DNA from: Tildeniella torsiva UHER 1998/13D
GTDB lineage: Bacteria; Cyanobacteriota; Cyanobacteriia; Phormidesmidales; Phormidesmidaceae
Reading direction: 5' to 3'
Length of the DNA stretch: 64,000 nucleotides
Assembly (NCBI GenBank): GCA_019358835.1
Contig: JAHHIH010000011.1
Location: forward strand, 1 to 64,000
Under the pieces are notes generated by a model. It was not told the origin of the DNA. It saw nothing but the letters and a program-made list of their open reading frames with translations, and searched no databases. Below, piece after piece: positions 26,044-34,831 of this stretch (position 1 is the first letter of the stretch; each line of letters opens with the position of its first letter). Position numbers and translations under genes: made by a program.

Positions 26044-26796
26044 CTACGCCCCAAACCCTGGATCTCCCGTTTCTCGCGCAAAATAGCGGCCCATCATGCC
26101 ATAGCCAATCAGTCCGGCCCATTCTCGCAGAACCAAAAATTGGCGTTTGCGATCGCCTAGACTCCGGGGCACGGGGCTGGGGTGGGGGGTGACCTCAAAG
26201 CCTAGACTACGGAAGGTGAGCAGCGATCGCGCCATATGGGGTGGGTCGGTGACCAAAATCAGCCGCTTGATGCCCTGGGGCTGGAGCAGGGCTGCGGTAA
26301 ACAGGGCATTTTCGTTGGTGGTGGCAGAGCATGGTTCGCCGTCGATGGCGGCGGCTGGTACCCCGGCGGCCTCTAGCATCTGGCCAATTTCTGTAGCATC
26401 GCTACGACCGCTGGCAAAGATTAGGGGTGCCCGCTGCTGCTGCCACAGATCGGCGGCTACCTGTACGCGGCTGGGGCGAAAGTCTGCCCCCCGGCCCAGC
26501 ACCACAATGGCATCGGCGGGCTGGCCGCCATCGCGAGGAATCAGCAGGGCCAGGCCTTTCCCTCCAAGGTGAGTGCCTAGGGGAGATATTCCCAACCCGT
26601 AGAGCAGCACAAGCAGCACCCCGGCCAGACTCATCCGACGCTTCCACCGCCGGGGGCGCACAATCCAGGGGGTAACAATCTTTACCGCCAGCACGGGCAG
26701 CACAATGCCGGGCTGTAGGAGCACATTGAGCAGTTGCCAGAGCGATCGCGTCAGATCACCTGCCGATGTAATGTGGCAGGCTGATAGATTCACCAC
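26044..26796 (-). CDS. YdcF/SanA family membrane protein (DUF218)
   Basis: This 250-residue protein has two membrane segments (residues 27-45 and 55-72) before a DUF218 domain of about 170 residues: ADAIVVLGRGADFRP, NENALFTAALLQ and ILVTDPPHMARS. These proteins are linked to cell-envelope and lipid handling but their reaction is unclear. The start is GTG 26796, 231 bases before the divergent moaE. Confidence 0.8.
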   Translation of the reverse strand: MVNLSACHITSAGDLTRSLWQLLNVLLQPGIVLPVLAVKIVTPWIVRPRRWKRRMSLAGVLLVLLYGLGISPLGTHLGGKGLALLIPRDGGQPADAIVVLGRGADFRPSRVQVAADLWQQQRAPLIFASGRSDATEIGQMLEAAGVPAAAIDGEPCSATTNENALFTAALLQPQGIKRLILVTDPPHMARSLLTFRSLGFEVTPHPSPVPRSLGDRKRQFLVLREWAGLIGYGMMGRYFARETGDPGFGA

Positions 26797-26821
26797 AGGA
26801 TACCTCCGGCTTAGCTGGGAC

Positions 26822-26850
26822 TACAGAAGCTGGGTTGCTCACCTTATAAT
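26822..26850 (+). promoter_or_regulatory. Candidate moaE promoter
   Basis: A perfect TATAAT (26845-26850) has a weak TACAGA 17 bases upstream (26822-26827). It is 177 bases before moaE, so it would give a long leader; no riboswitch is recognised in that leader. Confidence 0.4.
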
Positions 26851-27026
26851 GCAAGGCATTGGCCGCAGGGGATGTCGGCCCCAATACCAGACAGGCTCGG
26901 TCATTGGGCCACCCTGGGGCATACAGCCCGTCTAGGGATGGACTCTCTGCCCAACGTAACCGTTCATTACGATAGACGAATCTTTGTGAAGCCTGTGCCC
27001 CTTTTGTTGTTGTTTATGGGTTCTTT

Positions 27027-27512
27027 ATGCAGCTTGCTACGCCTGGGCCTGTTGTAGACTCCACCGCCGCCCCCACCGCTGATAGCCTGCGGATCACCTT
27101 TGCCCCCCTATCCCTAGACGAGGTCTATGGTTTAGCCGATGACCCCGCCAACGGCGCGGTGGTGGTAATGAGCGGCATGGTGCGCAACAACAGCGAGGGC
27201 AAAGCCGTCGTGGCGCTGGAATACCAGGCCTACGAACCCATGGCGCTAGAAGTGTTTAAGCAGATTGCCGCCCAAATTCGCGATACCTGGGCGGAGGCGA
27301 CCCGCGTGGTGATTCACCACCGCACCGGCAAGCTGGCTGTGGGCGATATCAGCGTGCTGGTGGCGGTGGGCTGTCCCCACCGGGCTGAGTCGTTTGCGGC
27401 CTGTCAGTATGCGATCGACACCCTCAAGCACAACGCTCCAATCTGGAAGAAAGAATGGTGGGAGGATGGATCGACCAGCTGGGTGAGTATTGGCAGTTGT
27501 GAAATCGATTGA
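27027..27512 (+). CDS. moaE: Molybdopterin synthase large subunit MoaE
   Basis: MoaE with MoaD inserts sulfur into cyclic pyranopterin monophosphate to make molybdopterin. The 161 residues include VMSGMVRNN, LEYQAYEPMA and the catalytic-site segment HRAESFAACQYAIDTLKHNAPIWKKE in two pieces, with Lys-118-like positions present. MoaD is encoded 16 kb away at 43600. It is convergent with the PAS-GAF-GGDEF gene, 19 bases apart. Confidence 0.94.
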   Translation: MQLATPGPVVDSTAAPTADSLRITFAPLSLDEVYGLADDPANGAVVVMSGMVRNNSEGKAVVALEYQAYEPMALEVFKQIAAQIRDTWAEATRVVIHHRTGKLAVGDISVLVAVGCPHRAESFAACQYAIDTLKHNAPIWKKEWWEDGSTSWVSIGSCEID

Positions 27513-27531
27513 GAAATATTGCAATCGAGGT

Positions 27532-29151
27532 CTAATCACCACAGACTACGCGGTTGCGTCCAGTCTGCTTGGCCTGGTAGAGCGCCCGGTCGGTGATGTC
27601 GATTAGGGTTTGGGGCGAGGTGCTAGGGGCAGGAATCTGACAGGCCACCCCTATGCTCACGGTGACATAGACCGTCTCAGTGCCCGTCTCAAAATTCACG
27701 ATATTGAGATTGCGAATGCTGTGGCGCAGGGTCTCGGCAATGGTAAGGGCACCCGCGAGATGGGTATTTGGCAATACCACGGCAAACTCTTCACCCCCAT
27801 AGCGGGCGACTAAATCGGTGGGGCGATTGACAACTTGCTGACTGGTTTGAGCCACTGTGGTCAGGCAGTCATCCCCAGCTGGGTGCCCGTGGCGATCGTT
27901 GAATTGCTTGAAGTGGTCAACGTCAAACATGACCAGCGAGAGGGGTGACTGGCTGCGGCCCAGGCGTTTCCACTCCTGATGGAGAACGGTGTCAAAATGG
28001 CGACGGTTGGCGATTTTAGTGAGGGCATCTTGGCGGCTCAGTTCGTTGAGGCGTTGATTAGCCTGCTCTAGGGCCTGGTTGGTCTCGGCCAGTCGTTCAG
28101 CTTGGCACTGGAGTCTCGTCAACAGATCGGCCTGCTGCACAGCGATCGCCAATTGATTGGCCACCTGCTCCAGCAACTCGGCTTCCCCTGCACTCCATTG
28201 GCGGTAGTCGCCACAGGTCTGGGCGATTAGCACTCCCCAGAGATGGGTTTCCCCTTCGCCGCGCGACTGGAGCACCGGGGCAACCATCGCAGACTTGGCG
28301 GCGATCGCCCGCATCCAGGGGCTGAGACACAGATCTGCATCCTGCGTCTCTAGATTGGCAATGGTGCTCACGGTGCCCTGACCGTAGTGTTGATAGCAGG
28401 TTAACCGTAGCCCTTGCGATTGCCACTGATGGGCAGCGACGGCCATGGGGCAGGCGGCTTGGGTCGTAACCTGAATCACTTCGCCGCCATCGCTAGAGGT
28501 GAACTGAAAGATCAGGGTGCGATCGACGTGCAGATGGCGCTGCACTTCCTCGGTGGCGGTGGCCAAAATGTCTTGCAGGTCTAGGGTTTGGCGAATGCGG
28601 TGGGTAATCTGCCAGAGGGTACGATCTTGCTCGGCTTTGCGCCGGAGGGCCAGCTCTGCCGCTTTGCGATCGCTCAGGTCTTGCACCAGCGCAAAGTAGC
28701 CCTTCACCACCCCCTCAAGGTCGTAGTCGGGCACCATGGTGGCCTGCACATAACGAGTTCCTGCCGACTCATAGGGTAGGGTTGCTTCATAGACCACCGT
28801 ATCCCCCGCTAAAACCCGATCAATATGGGGCTTGGCTTTTTGGTAGGCGGCAGCGCCGATCACCGACTTTACTGATCGACCATAAAGTTCCTCGGGCGTT
28901 AGGCCAAACCAAGTTTGATACGTAACATTGACGTATTGATAGCAAAGGTTTTTATCGACGTAGGACACACAGGCGGGCAGCGAATCTACAATCTGCTGCA
29001 GCAGATGGAGCTGAGCATAAACCTGAATTTGCCGGTTCACAGTCGCCTCGTGCCGCCACGCCGTTGAGGAGAGGTGGATCTCCGATGACTCTGGGGTAAT
29101 CTCATTCCAAAATCGGGGGGAGTGGCGTTTATCTCTAGGCACCTTGGCCAT
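27532..29151 (-). CDS. PAS-GAF-GGDEF diguanylate cyclase
   Basis: This 539-residue sensor from ATG 29151 (MAKVPRDKRH) has a PAS domain (about 50-165), a phytochrome/CBCR-like GAF (about 180-345) and a C-terminal GGDEF domain (about 375-539) with an active GGEEF motif (ARYGGEEFAVV). It should make cyclic di-GMP in response to a signal. The GAF has Cys275 at the place where cyanobacteriochromes bind a bilin, but the usual following His is Leu. A TTG extension to 29265 is not preferred. No partner gene is adjacent. Confidence 0.9.
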   Translation of the reverse strand: MAKVPRDKRHSPRFWNEITPESSEIHLSSTAWRHEATVNRQIQVYAQLHLLQQIVDSLPACVSYVDKNLCYQYVNVTYQTWFGLTPEELYGRSVKSVIGAAAYQKAKPHIDRVLAGDTVVYEATLPYESAGTRYVQATMVPDYDLEGVVKGYFALVQDLSDRKAAELALRRKAEQDRTLWQITHRIRQTLDLQDILATATEEVQRHLHVDRTLIFQFTSSDGGEVIQVTTQAACPMAVAAHQWQSQGLRLTCYQHYGQGTVSTIANLETQDADLCLSPWMRAIAAKSAMVAPVLQSRGEGETHLWGVLIAQTCGDYRQWSAGEAELLEQVANQLAIAVQQADLLTRLQCQAERLAETNQALEQANQRLNELSRQDALTKIANRRHFDTVLHQEWKRLGRSQSPLSLVMFDVDHFKQFNDRHGHPAGDDCLTTVAQTSQQVVNRPTDLVARYGGEEFAVVLPNTHLAGALTIAETLRHSIRNLNIVNFETGTETVYVTVSIGVACQIPAPSTSPQTLIDITDRALYQAKQTGRNRVVCGD

Positions 29152-29269
29152 AGAGAAAATCCTCTGGCGGTAGAGCAAGTAATTAGAACGCGAAACAAAG
29201 CCAAATTGTTCCCTGTCGTTCTTTGTCAAGGTAGCAAAAGCGCACCTCAAATATGATCCACCCAAAGGA

Positions 29270-30373
29270 TTAAATCACTGCTGCTTCGGTGTGAGGGTCG
29301 AACAGGTGTAGGGCAGTGATGTTGAGGGCTAGTTCAACCGTGTCGCCTAGAGCCAGAGTTGAGCGGCGATCGACCCTGGCTGCGCAGGTCTGGCCATCGC
29401 CCAGGGTGAGGTAGACAATCACCTCGTTGCCCATAGGTTCAAGCAGACTAACGGTGCCCTTGAGCGGAATCGTGACAATGCCGGGCGGCACGTAGCCAGC
29501 ATCGTGAATATCTTCTGGGCGAATGCCGCAGATGACCCGCTGACCCCTGTAGCGCTGGTACTGAGCCGGGGCTGGAGTCGGCAGAGCCACGGTCAGTGCA
29601 TCCGATTTAAACCAGAGCTGGTCGGCCATTTCCACCAGCGCGCCGTCGAAAAAATTCATCGCCGGGCTGCCGATGAACCCGGCCACAAACTTGTTTTTGG
29701 GCGTGCTGTAGATAGCCTGGGGCGTGTCGATCTGCTGCAAGACACCCTGGTTCAAAATGGCGATGCGGGTGCCCATGGTCATGGCTTCGACTTGGTCATG
29801 GGTGACGTAGATAAAGGTGCTCTGTAGCTCGCGGTGTAGGCGGCTGATTTCGGTACGGGCCTGGACGCGCAATTGGGCATCGAGGTTAGAGAGGGGTTCA
29901 TCCATCAAAAACACCGCCGGGTTGCGAACGATCGCCCGACACACCGCCACCCGCTGCCGCTGCCCCCCCGATAAATCCTTGGGCTTGCGGTGGAGCAAAT
30001 CTTCCAGTCCTATCTGCTGGGCCGCCCGCTGCACCCGCTGCTGAATGTCGCCCTTGCCCAGGCCCTGTAGCTCCAGGCTAAAGGCCATATTGTCGTACAC
30101 CGTCATGTGGGGGTACAGCGCGTAGGACTGAAACACCATAGCAATGTCGCGATCGCGGCTAGCCAACTCATTTACCCGGCGATCGCCAATGTAGATATCC
30201 CCCGTAGTCACGCTGTCTAAACCCGCCAGCAGTCGCAGAGTCGTGGTTTTGCCGCAGCCCGACGGGCCAACGAAGACAAGGAATTCGCGATCGCCAATCT
30301 CAATATCTAAATCGCGCAGGGCCACAAACTCGCCGTAGCGCTTAGTAACAGAATTGAAGGTGACCGAGGCCAT
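29270..30373 (-). CDS. Sugar/osmolyte ABC importer ATP-binding subunit, MalK/UgpC-like
   Basis: This 367-residue ATPase has Walker A GPSGCGKTT, signature LSGGQRQR, Walker B VFLMDEP and a C-terminal OB/TOBE domain (about 245-367, FIGSPAMNFF) typical of CUT1 carbohydrate importers. It powers the two permeases encoded upstream. Its nearest functional analogues include GgtA of the glucosylglycerol importer. ATG 30373 is preferred over the longer 30406 start. An inverted repeat separates it from the permease gene. Confidence 0.9.
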   Translation of the reverse strand: MASVTFNSVTKRYGEFVALRDLDIEIGDREFLVFVGPSGCGKTTTLRLLAGLDSVTTGDIYIGDRRVNELASRDRDIAMVFQSYALYPHMTVYDNMAFSLELQGLGKGDIQQRVQRAAQQIGLEDLLHRKPKDLSGGQRQRVAVCRAIVRNPAVFLMDEPLSNLDAQLRVQARTEISRLHRELQSTFIYVTHDQVEAMTMGTRIAILNQGVLQQIDTPQAIYSTPKNKFVAGFIGSPAMNFFDGALVEMADQLWFKSDALTVALPTPAPAQYQRYRGQRVICGIRPEDIHDAGYVPPGIVTIPLKGTVSLLEPMGNEVIVYLTLGDGQTCAARVDRRSTLALGDTVELALNITALHLFDPHTEAAVI

Positions 30374-30413
30374 GGGTGGTTCTGTAGATAATGAAACAGT
30401 TAGCACGAATTTC

Positions 30414-30487
30414 GAGTTTTGAGTTTTGAGTTCTTAGTTTTGAGTTCTCCAGTTAATTCAACATTCAAAACTCAACATTCAAAACTT
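30414..30487. repeat. STRR-type inverted repeat in the ABC operon
   Basis: Left words GAGTTTTGAGTTTTGAG (about 30418-30434) and right words ATTCAAAACTCAACATTC (about 30464-30481) form an imperfect stem. Both flanking genes are on the minus strand, so the hairpin lies inside the transcript and could lower expression of the downstream ATPase. Confidence 0.6.
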
Positions 30488-30496
30488 CATCTGCCG

Positions 30497-31342
30497 CTAT
30501 CCCTTCACCGATCCCGCCAGCAGCCCGCGCACAAAGTACCGCTGGAGGGCAAAAAACACCAGCAGCGGCACCGTCATGGTCACGAAGGCTCCGGCGGTGA
30601 GCAGGTGCCAGTCTTGGCCCCGCGAACCAACCAGGTTGGTGAGGGTAATCGTCAGGGGCGCGACGGTGGGGGTGCCGCCCAAAAATACCAGCGCCACTAG
30701 CAGATCATTCCACACCCAGAGAAACTGGAAGACGGCAAAGGAGGCGATCGCAGGCATCGACAGCGGCACCACCACCCGCGTAAAAATCGCCCAGTGGGTA
30801 GCCCCGTCCATCGCCGCCGCTTCGATTAAATCCCTCGGTAACGCCCGGATGTAGTTGCACAGCAGGTAAATTCCCAGAGGCAAACTGTAGCCCGTGTGAG
30901 CCAGCCACACCCCCGTAAACGTGCCCGTCAATCCCAAATCGCGGTAGGTCCGCAGCAGCAGAATAAACGTCATCTGCAAGGGCACCACCAGCAGCGCCAC
31001 GATCGCCAAAAACAGCCACTGCCGACCAGGAAACTCCATCCAGGCCAGGGCGTAGGCGGCAAAGGCGGCGATCGCGATCGGCATCACCGTCGCCGGAATC
31101 GCGATGGTAAAGCTGTTGAGCAGCGCCTGCCCCATGCCCGCCGCACCCAGCACCGCGCGGTAGTTCTCCAGACTGTACTGGGTGAACTCAAAGGGATGTT
31201 GAAACACCGTCCACCAGCCGGTAGCAAGCACATCAGCCGGGGGGCGGATGGAGCTGATCAGCAGGCCCAAGCTAGGAAGAGTCCACAGCAGGGAGAGGGT
31301 GATGAGGGTGAGGTGGACGGGGGTGCGGGTGAGCCAGGGCAT
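30497..31342 (-). CDS. ABC importer permease, MalG/GgtD-like
   Basis: This 281-residue integral membrane protein has about six segments and the conserved EAAAMDGATHWAIFTRVVVP loop that contacts the ATPase, as in MalG-type permeases. An N-terminal hydrophobic segment is at residues 10-31. It follows the first permease gene and should pair with it to import a sugar or compatible solute. The substrate cannot be fixed from the sequence. Confidence 0.9.
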   Translation of the reverse strand: MPWLTRTPVHLTLITLSLLWTLPSLGLLISSIRPPADVLATGWWTVFQHPFEFTQYSLENYRAVLGAAGMGQALLNSFTIAIPATVMPIAIAAFAAYALAWMEFPGRQWLFLAIVALLVVPLQMTFILLLRTYRDLGLTGTFTGVWLAHTGYSLPLGIYLLCNYIRALPRDLIEAAAMDGATHWAIFTRVVVPLSMPAIASFAVFQFLWVWNDLLVALVFLGGTPTVAPLTITLTNLVGSRGQDWHLLTAGAFVTMTVPLLVFFALQRYFVRGLLAGSVKG

Positions 31343-31398
31343 GGGCGGGTCTGTAAATTGTGGATTTACGATTTGGGATTTTGGGTGGGTTATCGGGC

Positions 31399-31459
31399 GT
31401 AGGGGCAGACCTATGTGTCTGCCCTGGGGTGGGGGGTAGACACGTGGGTCTACCCCTAC
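31399..31459. repeat. Nested GTAGGGG/CCCCTAC hairpin element
   Basis: GGGCAGAC/GTCTGCCC (31403-31410 with 31417-31424) and GGGGTAGAC/GTCTACCCC (31433-31441 with 31448-31456) form two hairpins, closed by GTAGGGG (31399-31405) and CCCCTAC (31453-31459). The element overlaps the TAG stop of the first permease gene at 31456-31458. Confidence 0.7.
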
Positions 31460-32424
31460 GGGTTGCGGAATTCGCGGATGTTGACGACCATGATGGGGAT
31501 GACGGCGAGCAGCAGAATGACGGCGATCGCGCTGCCCCGGCCATAGTGACGAAAGCTAAACATCTCCTTAAACATGCGGCTGGCGATCACCTCGGTGCCC
31601 TGGTTGCCCGCCGTCATCACATACACAATGTCGAACACTTTAAGCACCAGCAGCACGGTGGTAGTCGAGACGACCAGAATGGTGGAGCGAATCATCGGAA
31701 TAATAATGCGCCAGAAAATTTGCACCTCATTGGCTCCGTCCATGCGTGCCGCCTCTAGAATTTCCTGGGGAATGCCCTTGACCGCCGCCGAGAGCAGCAC
31801 CATGCAAAAACCCGTTTGCAGCCAAATCATAATGGCGATTAGGGCAAAGTTGTTGAGCGATCGCTCCACCAGCCAGCCCACCGGTTCAAAGCCCAGGCTG
31901 GTGATCACCCCGTTGAGTAGGCCAATCTGGGCCGTCCCCGCCGGGCGAAAGGCGTAGATAAACTTCCAGATCACGCTGGCCCCCACAAAGGAGATGGCCA
32001 TGGGCAAAAAGATCAGCGTTTTGGGCACCGATTCGTAGCGCACCCGGTCGGCCAGCACCGCGATCAGCAGCCCCAGGCTAACGCTCACCCCCGTCACCCC
32101 CACCAGCCAGAAAATGTTGTTGCGAAAGGCCTCGCCCATACCCTTGTCGGTGAAAAGAGAGATGTAGTTGCTGAGGCCAACGAAAGTTTGCGATCGCGCA
32201 TCCAGCAGGCTGACGTAGACCGTCAAAACTGTCGGTATGACCAGGTAGGCCAGCAGCAGCAGCAGCGCCGGAGCCAAAAAGACCCAGGGCAACAGGCGAT
32301 GCTTGAGCCGGCCCTGGGCAAAGCGCTCCACCAGGGCGATCGCTCCGTAAAATAGCGCGATCACGCCACCGCTGCCGACTAATATAGCCAGCACCGCCAT
32401 CCCTATCTTTGAGAAAACAACCAT
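31456..32424 (-). CDS. ABC importer permease, MalF/GgtC-like
   Basis: This 322-residue permease from ATG 32424 (MVVFSKIGM) has an extra N-terminal membrane segment, then the core with six segments and the loop EAARMDGANEVQIFWRIIIP. This pattern is typical of MalF/GgtC-type first permeases. It should pair with the MalG-like permease and the MalK-like ATPase encoded downstream. No solute-binding protein gene lies in this window. The protein ends with the stop supplied by a repeat element. Confidence 0.9.
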   Translation of the reverse strand: MVVFSKIGMAVLAILVGSGGVIALFYGAIALVERFAQGRLKHRLLPWVFLAPALLLLLAYLVIPTVLTVYVSLLDARSQTFVGLSNYISLFTDKGMGEAFRNNIFWLVGVTGVSVSLGLLIAVLADRVRYESVPKTLIFLPMAISFVGASVIWKFIYAFRPAGTAQIGLLNGVITSLGFEPVGWLVERSLNNFALIAIMIWLQTGFCMVLLSAAVKGIPQEILEAARMDGANEVQIFWRIIIPMIRSTILVVSTTTVLLVLKVFDIVYVMTAGNQGTEVIASRMFKEMFSFRHYGRGSAIAVILLLAVIPIMVVNIREFRNP

Positions 32425-32480
32425 AGACCTTGGGGAGCTTCCGTCAGTCTTGACGTTACCTTGCCCTGGGCCGAATACCC

Positions 32481-32559
32481 AACCCCGAATAAATACCCCT
32501 AATTTGTAGGGGCGTAGCATGCTACGCCCCTACGGGTTTTCTGATTATGAATCGGGGTT
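32481..32559. repeat. Nested palindrome upstream of the ABC importer
   Basis: A perfect 28-base palindrome (32506-32533) starts GTAGGGGCGTAGC and ends with CCCCTAC plus GGG. It sits inside an outer stem AACCCCGA (32481-32488) and TCGGGGTT (32552-32559). It shares its end words with the element at 31399-31459. It lies 57 bases upstream of the ggtC-like start. Confidence 0.75.
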
Positions 32560-32748
32560 TACCAAATCGGATTTCATATAAGTAGTCATCCTCCGTTGCC
32601 CTAGGATGGGTCGCTCCACGCTGAACCTACCCAAGCCACCAGTGGTTGCGGGCCGTCATCCCAGCCAGACTCTCGGCGGCTATAGAGTCGAAACGCCCGC
32701 AACCCTTCAGAAACGCTATGCTGAGGCTGGTTTAACTTGGTCAGGGCA

Positions 32749-33255
32749 ATGGCGCGGCAGCGAGCATTTTCAGGCACTCCGTGGGAAGAAGAGGTCGGCT
32801 ACTGCCGGGCGCTGCGGGTGGGTCAGCAGATTTTTGTTTCGGGCACTGCCCCCAGCGATGGCCAGGGGGGTACCTTTGCCCCCGGCGATGCCTACGCCCA
32901 AACCAAGCGCTGCTTTGAGATCATCCAGCAGGCCCTAGCAGATCTGGATGCCAGCCTCAGCGATGTGGTACGCACCCGCATCTACCTCACCGATATGAGC
33001 CGCTGGAAAGAGGTCGCTCGCGCCCACCACGAGCTGTTTGCCGACCATCCCCCGGTCAACACCACCGTCGAGATTCCGGCCCTGATGAACCCCGATATGC
33101 TGGTCGAGATTGAGGTTGAGGCCCTGTGCGAGACAGCTTTACCCCAAGGGCCACCGGCCATGCGGCCCCAGGGCATGGTTTTGGGCCGCCCGATTCAACC
33201 GTCTGGGCTGCCGCCAATCAACGGATCAGATCTAGATGAAGGCTGCCTCGACTAG
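32749..33255 (+). CDS. RidA/YjgF family protein
   Basis: This 168-residue protein has a RidA fold of about 125 residues followed by a flexible tail. The pattern VGQQIFVSGTA, RTRIYLTDM and VEIEVEALCE matches RidA-like enamine/imine deaminases, including the late Glu. It may detoxify reactive enamines. Arg at the usual substrate position (RTRIY) is present. The start is ATG 32749. It is convergent with the DUF2252 gene, 4 bases apart. Confidence 0.88.
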   Translation: MARQRAFSGTPWEEEVGYCRALRVGQQIFVSGTAPSDGQGGTFAPGDAYAQTKRCFEIIQQALADLDASLSDVVRTRIYLTDMSRWKEVARAHHELFADHPPVNTTVEIPALMNPDMLVEIEVEALCETALPQGPPAMRPQGMVLGRPIQPSGLPPINGSDLDEGCLD

Positions 33256-33259
33256 ACCC

Positions 33260-34687
33260 TTAATTTTCGCAGTCAACCGGAATCTGCCCCTGTTTGGCGG
33301 CGACAACCAGGCGATCGTAGTCGCGCTCGGTCTGATCGGCGTAGGTTTCGGCAAAGGAAACTAGGGCATCGGCCAGAGCGTCGGCTTTGCCGATGTACCC
33401 CGTCAGCATGGCGGCATCGCCCGACTTGGCGTGGGCCAGGGCCAACGCCCAGCCGCAGAGGGTGCAGTAGTCAGGCAGTCTCGACACCGGAAACTTATCG
33501 GGTTCGAGCTTGAATCCGCCCTTCATGTCGCGCAGCTGGCGAATGTAGTAGTGGGTGTCGTTGAGGCTCCCCCAGCCCAGGAAAATATCGGGAGACCCCT
33601 GAATCAGCTTTTGGCCAATCACCACCCGCCGCCCTTGGTGGTGGTCGGGCAATCGGTGGTCACACCGCGCCGTAGAGTAAAGGGCCAAAGCTGAAGGCTG
33701 GGCTTCTTTGACCTGCAAAAACAGGGGGTCGCTGGCATCCTTGCCCTCCAGGTAGAGCACCCAGCAGCGGGTGCCCACGCTGCCTACCCCAACCACCTTG
33801 TGGGCGACATCTACCAGCCGATAGCGCGACAATAAGAAGCGGCGATCGCCGCTCAGAGACATTAAATAGTCTTGCAGCAGCTCCTCCACGGCAGCGACCA
33901 CCGTAGGGCCATCGCTCAGCGTCTCGGCCCGGATCACCAGCGGCGGCGACTCGATGATGTGGTGGCGATCGTCCACCAGGCTGGTCATTTTATCGAGCAC
34001 TTGCAGGTGGTTGCGATCGCGTGCCTTATCCAACACTCGCTGGGCATACTTCTCGGCGCTGTCGGGGAGCTTTTGCAGCAGCTCGGACTCGGTAATGCTG
34101 TCGTACCACAGATCGAGGTAGGGCAGGTCGGCGTAGGTGGCCATGTGCTCGCCATAGGCTTTGACGGCGGCTTGCACCGAGTCTTGGCAGAGGGCGCGAT
34201 CGCCCCCCAAATACCGCCCCGCCACGACAATGCTGGCCGTCAGGCGCTTGAGATCCCATTCCCAGGGGCCGGGGTAGGTTTCGTCGAAGTCATTGATAGC
34301 AAAGACCAGGTTGCGCTCCGCCGAGGCAAACACCCCAAAGTTAGACACGTGCATGTCACCACAGGCCTGCACCTCAATGCCAGTGGTCGGTGCCGGGGCC
34401 ATATCGGCCATCATCACCGCCGCCGAGCCGCGCAAAAAAGCAAAGGGCGATGCCAGCATGCGCCCGTAGCGAATTGGCACCAGGGCCGACACGCGATCCG
34501 CAGCCTGAGCCGTGATTAAGTCCACAGGATCGACGCGATCTTGGGGCGGCCCATACACCCCCAGTTCAGAACGCTTCACCCGCTGTCGCAGCGCTTTGCC
34601 TGCCGCTCTGCGATCGGCCACCGATGGGTAGTTTTGGGCGATCGTCTCGGCCAGGGGCAGCGTGGGCAGGTCTTTAGCAACGGGCAT
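33260..34687 (-). CDS. DUF2252 protein
   Basis: This 475-residue protein is a DUF2252 member: GDMHVSNFGVF (about 109-119) and INDFDETYPGPWEWDLKRL (about 130-148), then a conserved C-terminal region. The HxN...DFD pattern resembles the active site of phosphotransferases of the aminoglycoside-kinase fold, but no reaction is proven for the family. The start is ATG 34687. A separate hairpin follows, then the GDSL hydrolase gene on the same strand. Confidence 0.85.
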   Translation of the reverse strand: MPVAKDLPTLPLAETIAQNYPSVADRRAAGKALRQRVKRSELGVYGPPQDRVDPVDLITAQAADRVSALVPIRYGRMLASPFAFLRGSAAVMMADMAPAPTTGIEVQACGDMHVSNFGVFASAERNLVFAINDFDETYPGPWEWDLKRLTASIVVAGRYLGGDRALCQDSVQAAVKAYGEHMATYADLPYLDLWYDSITESELLQKLPDSAEKYAQRVLDKARDRNHLQVLDKMTSLVDDRHHIIESPPLVIRAETLSDGPTVVAAVEELLQDYLMSLSGDRRFLLSRYRLVDVAHKVVGVGSVGTRCWVLYLEGKDASDPLFLQVKEAQPSALALYSTARCDHRLPDHHQGRRVVIGQKLIQGSPDIFLGWGSLNDTHYYIRQLRDMKGGFKLEPDKFPVSRLPDYCTLCGWALALAHAKSGDAAMLTGYIGKADALADALVSFAETYADQTERDYDRLVVAAKQGQIPVDCEN

Positions 34688-34831
34688 AGAAGTGCAGATA
34701 TGGAGAGGTAAGTCTAAACGTTAGCACTGGGAATATAGCCCACCACCGCCCCTAAGAAAGAGGTTTGTTCATCCCTCCTCTCACCAAACAAACCAGCCTT
34801 AGCAACGGCAGCAGAGGGCCACAAGAACCCT

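Noticed and set aside
33872-34519. 215-residue forward ORF inside the DUF2252 gene
   Set aside because: Antisense shadow of a conserved gene; His-rich, atypical composition and no recognisable motif.
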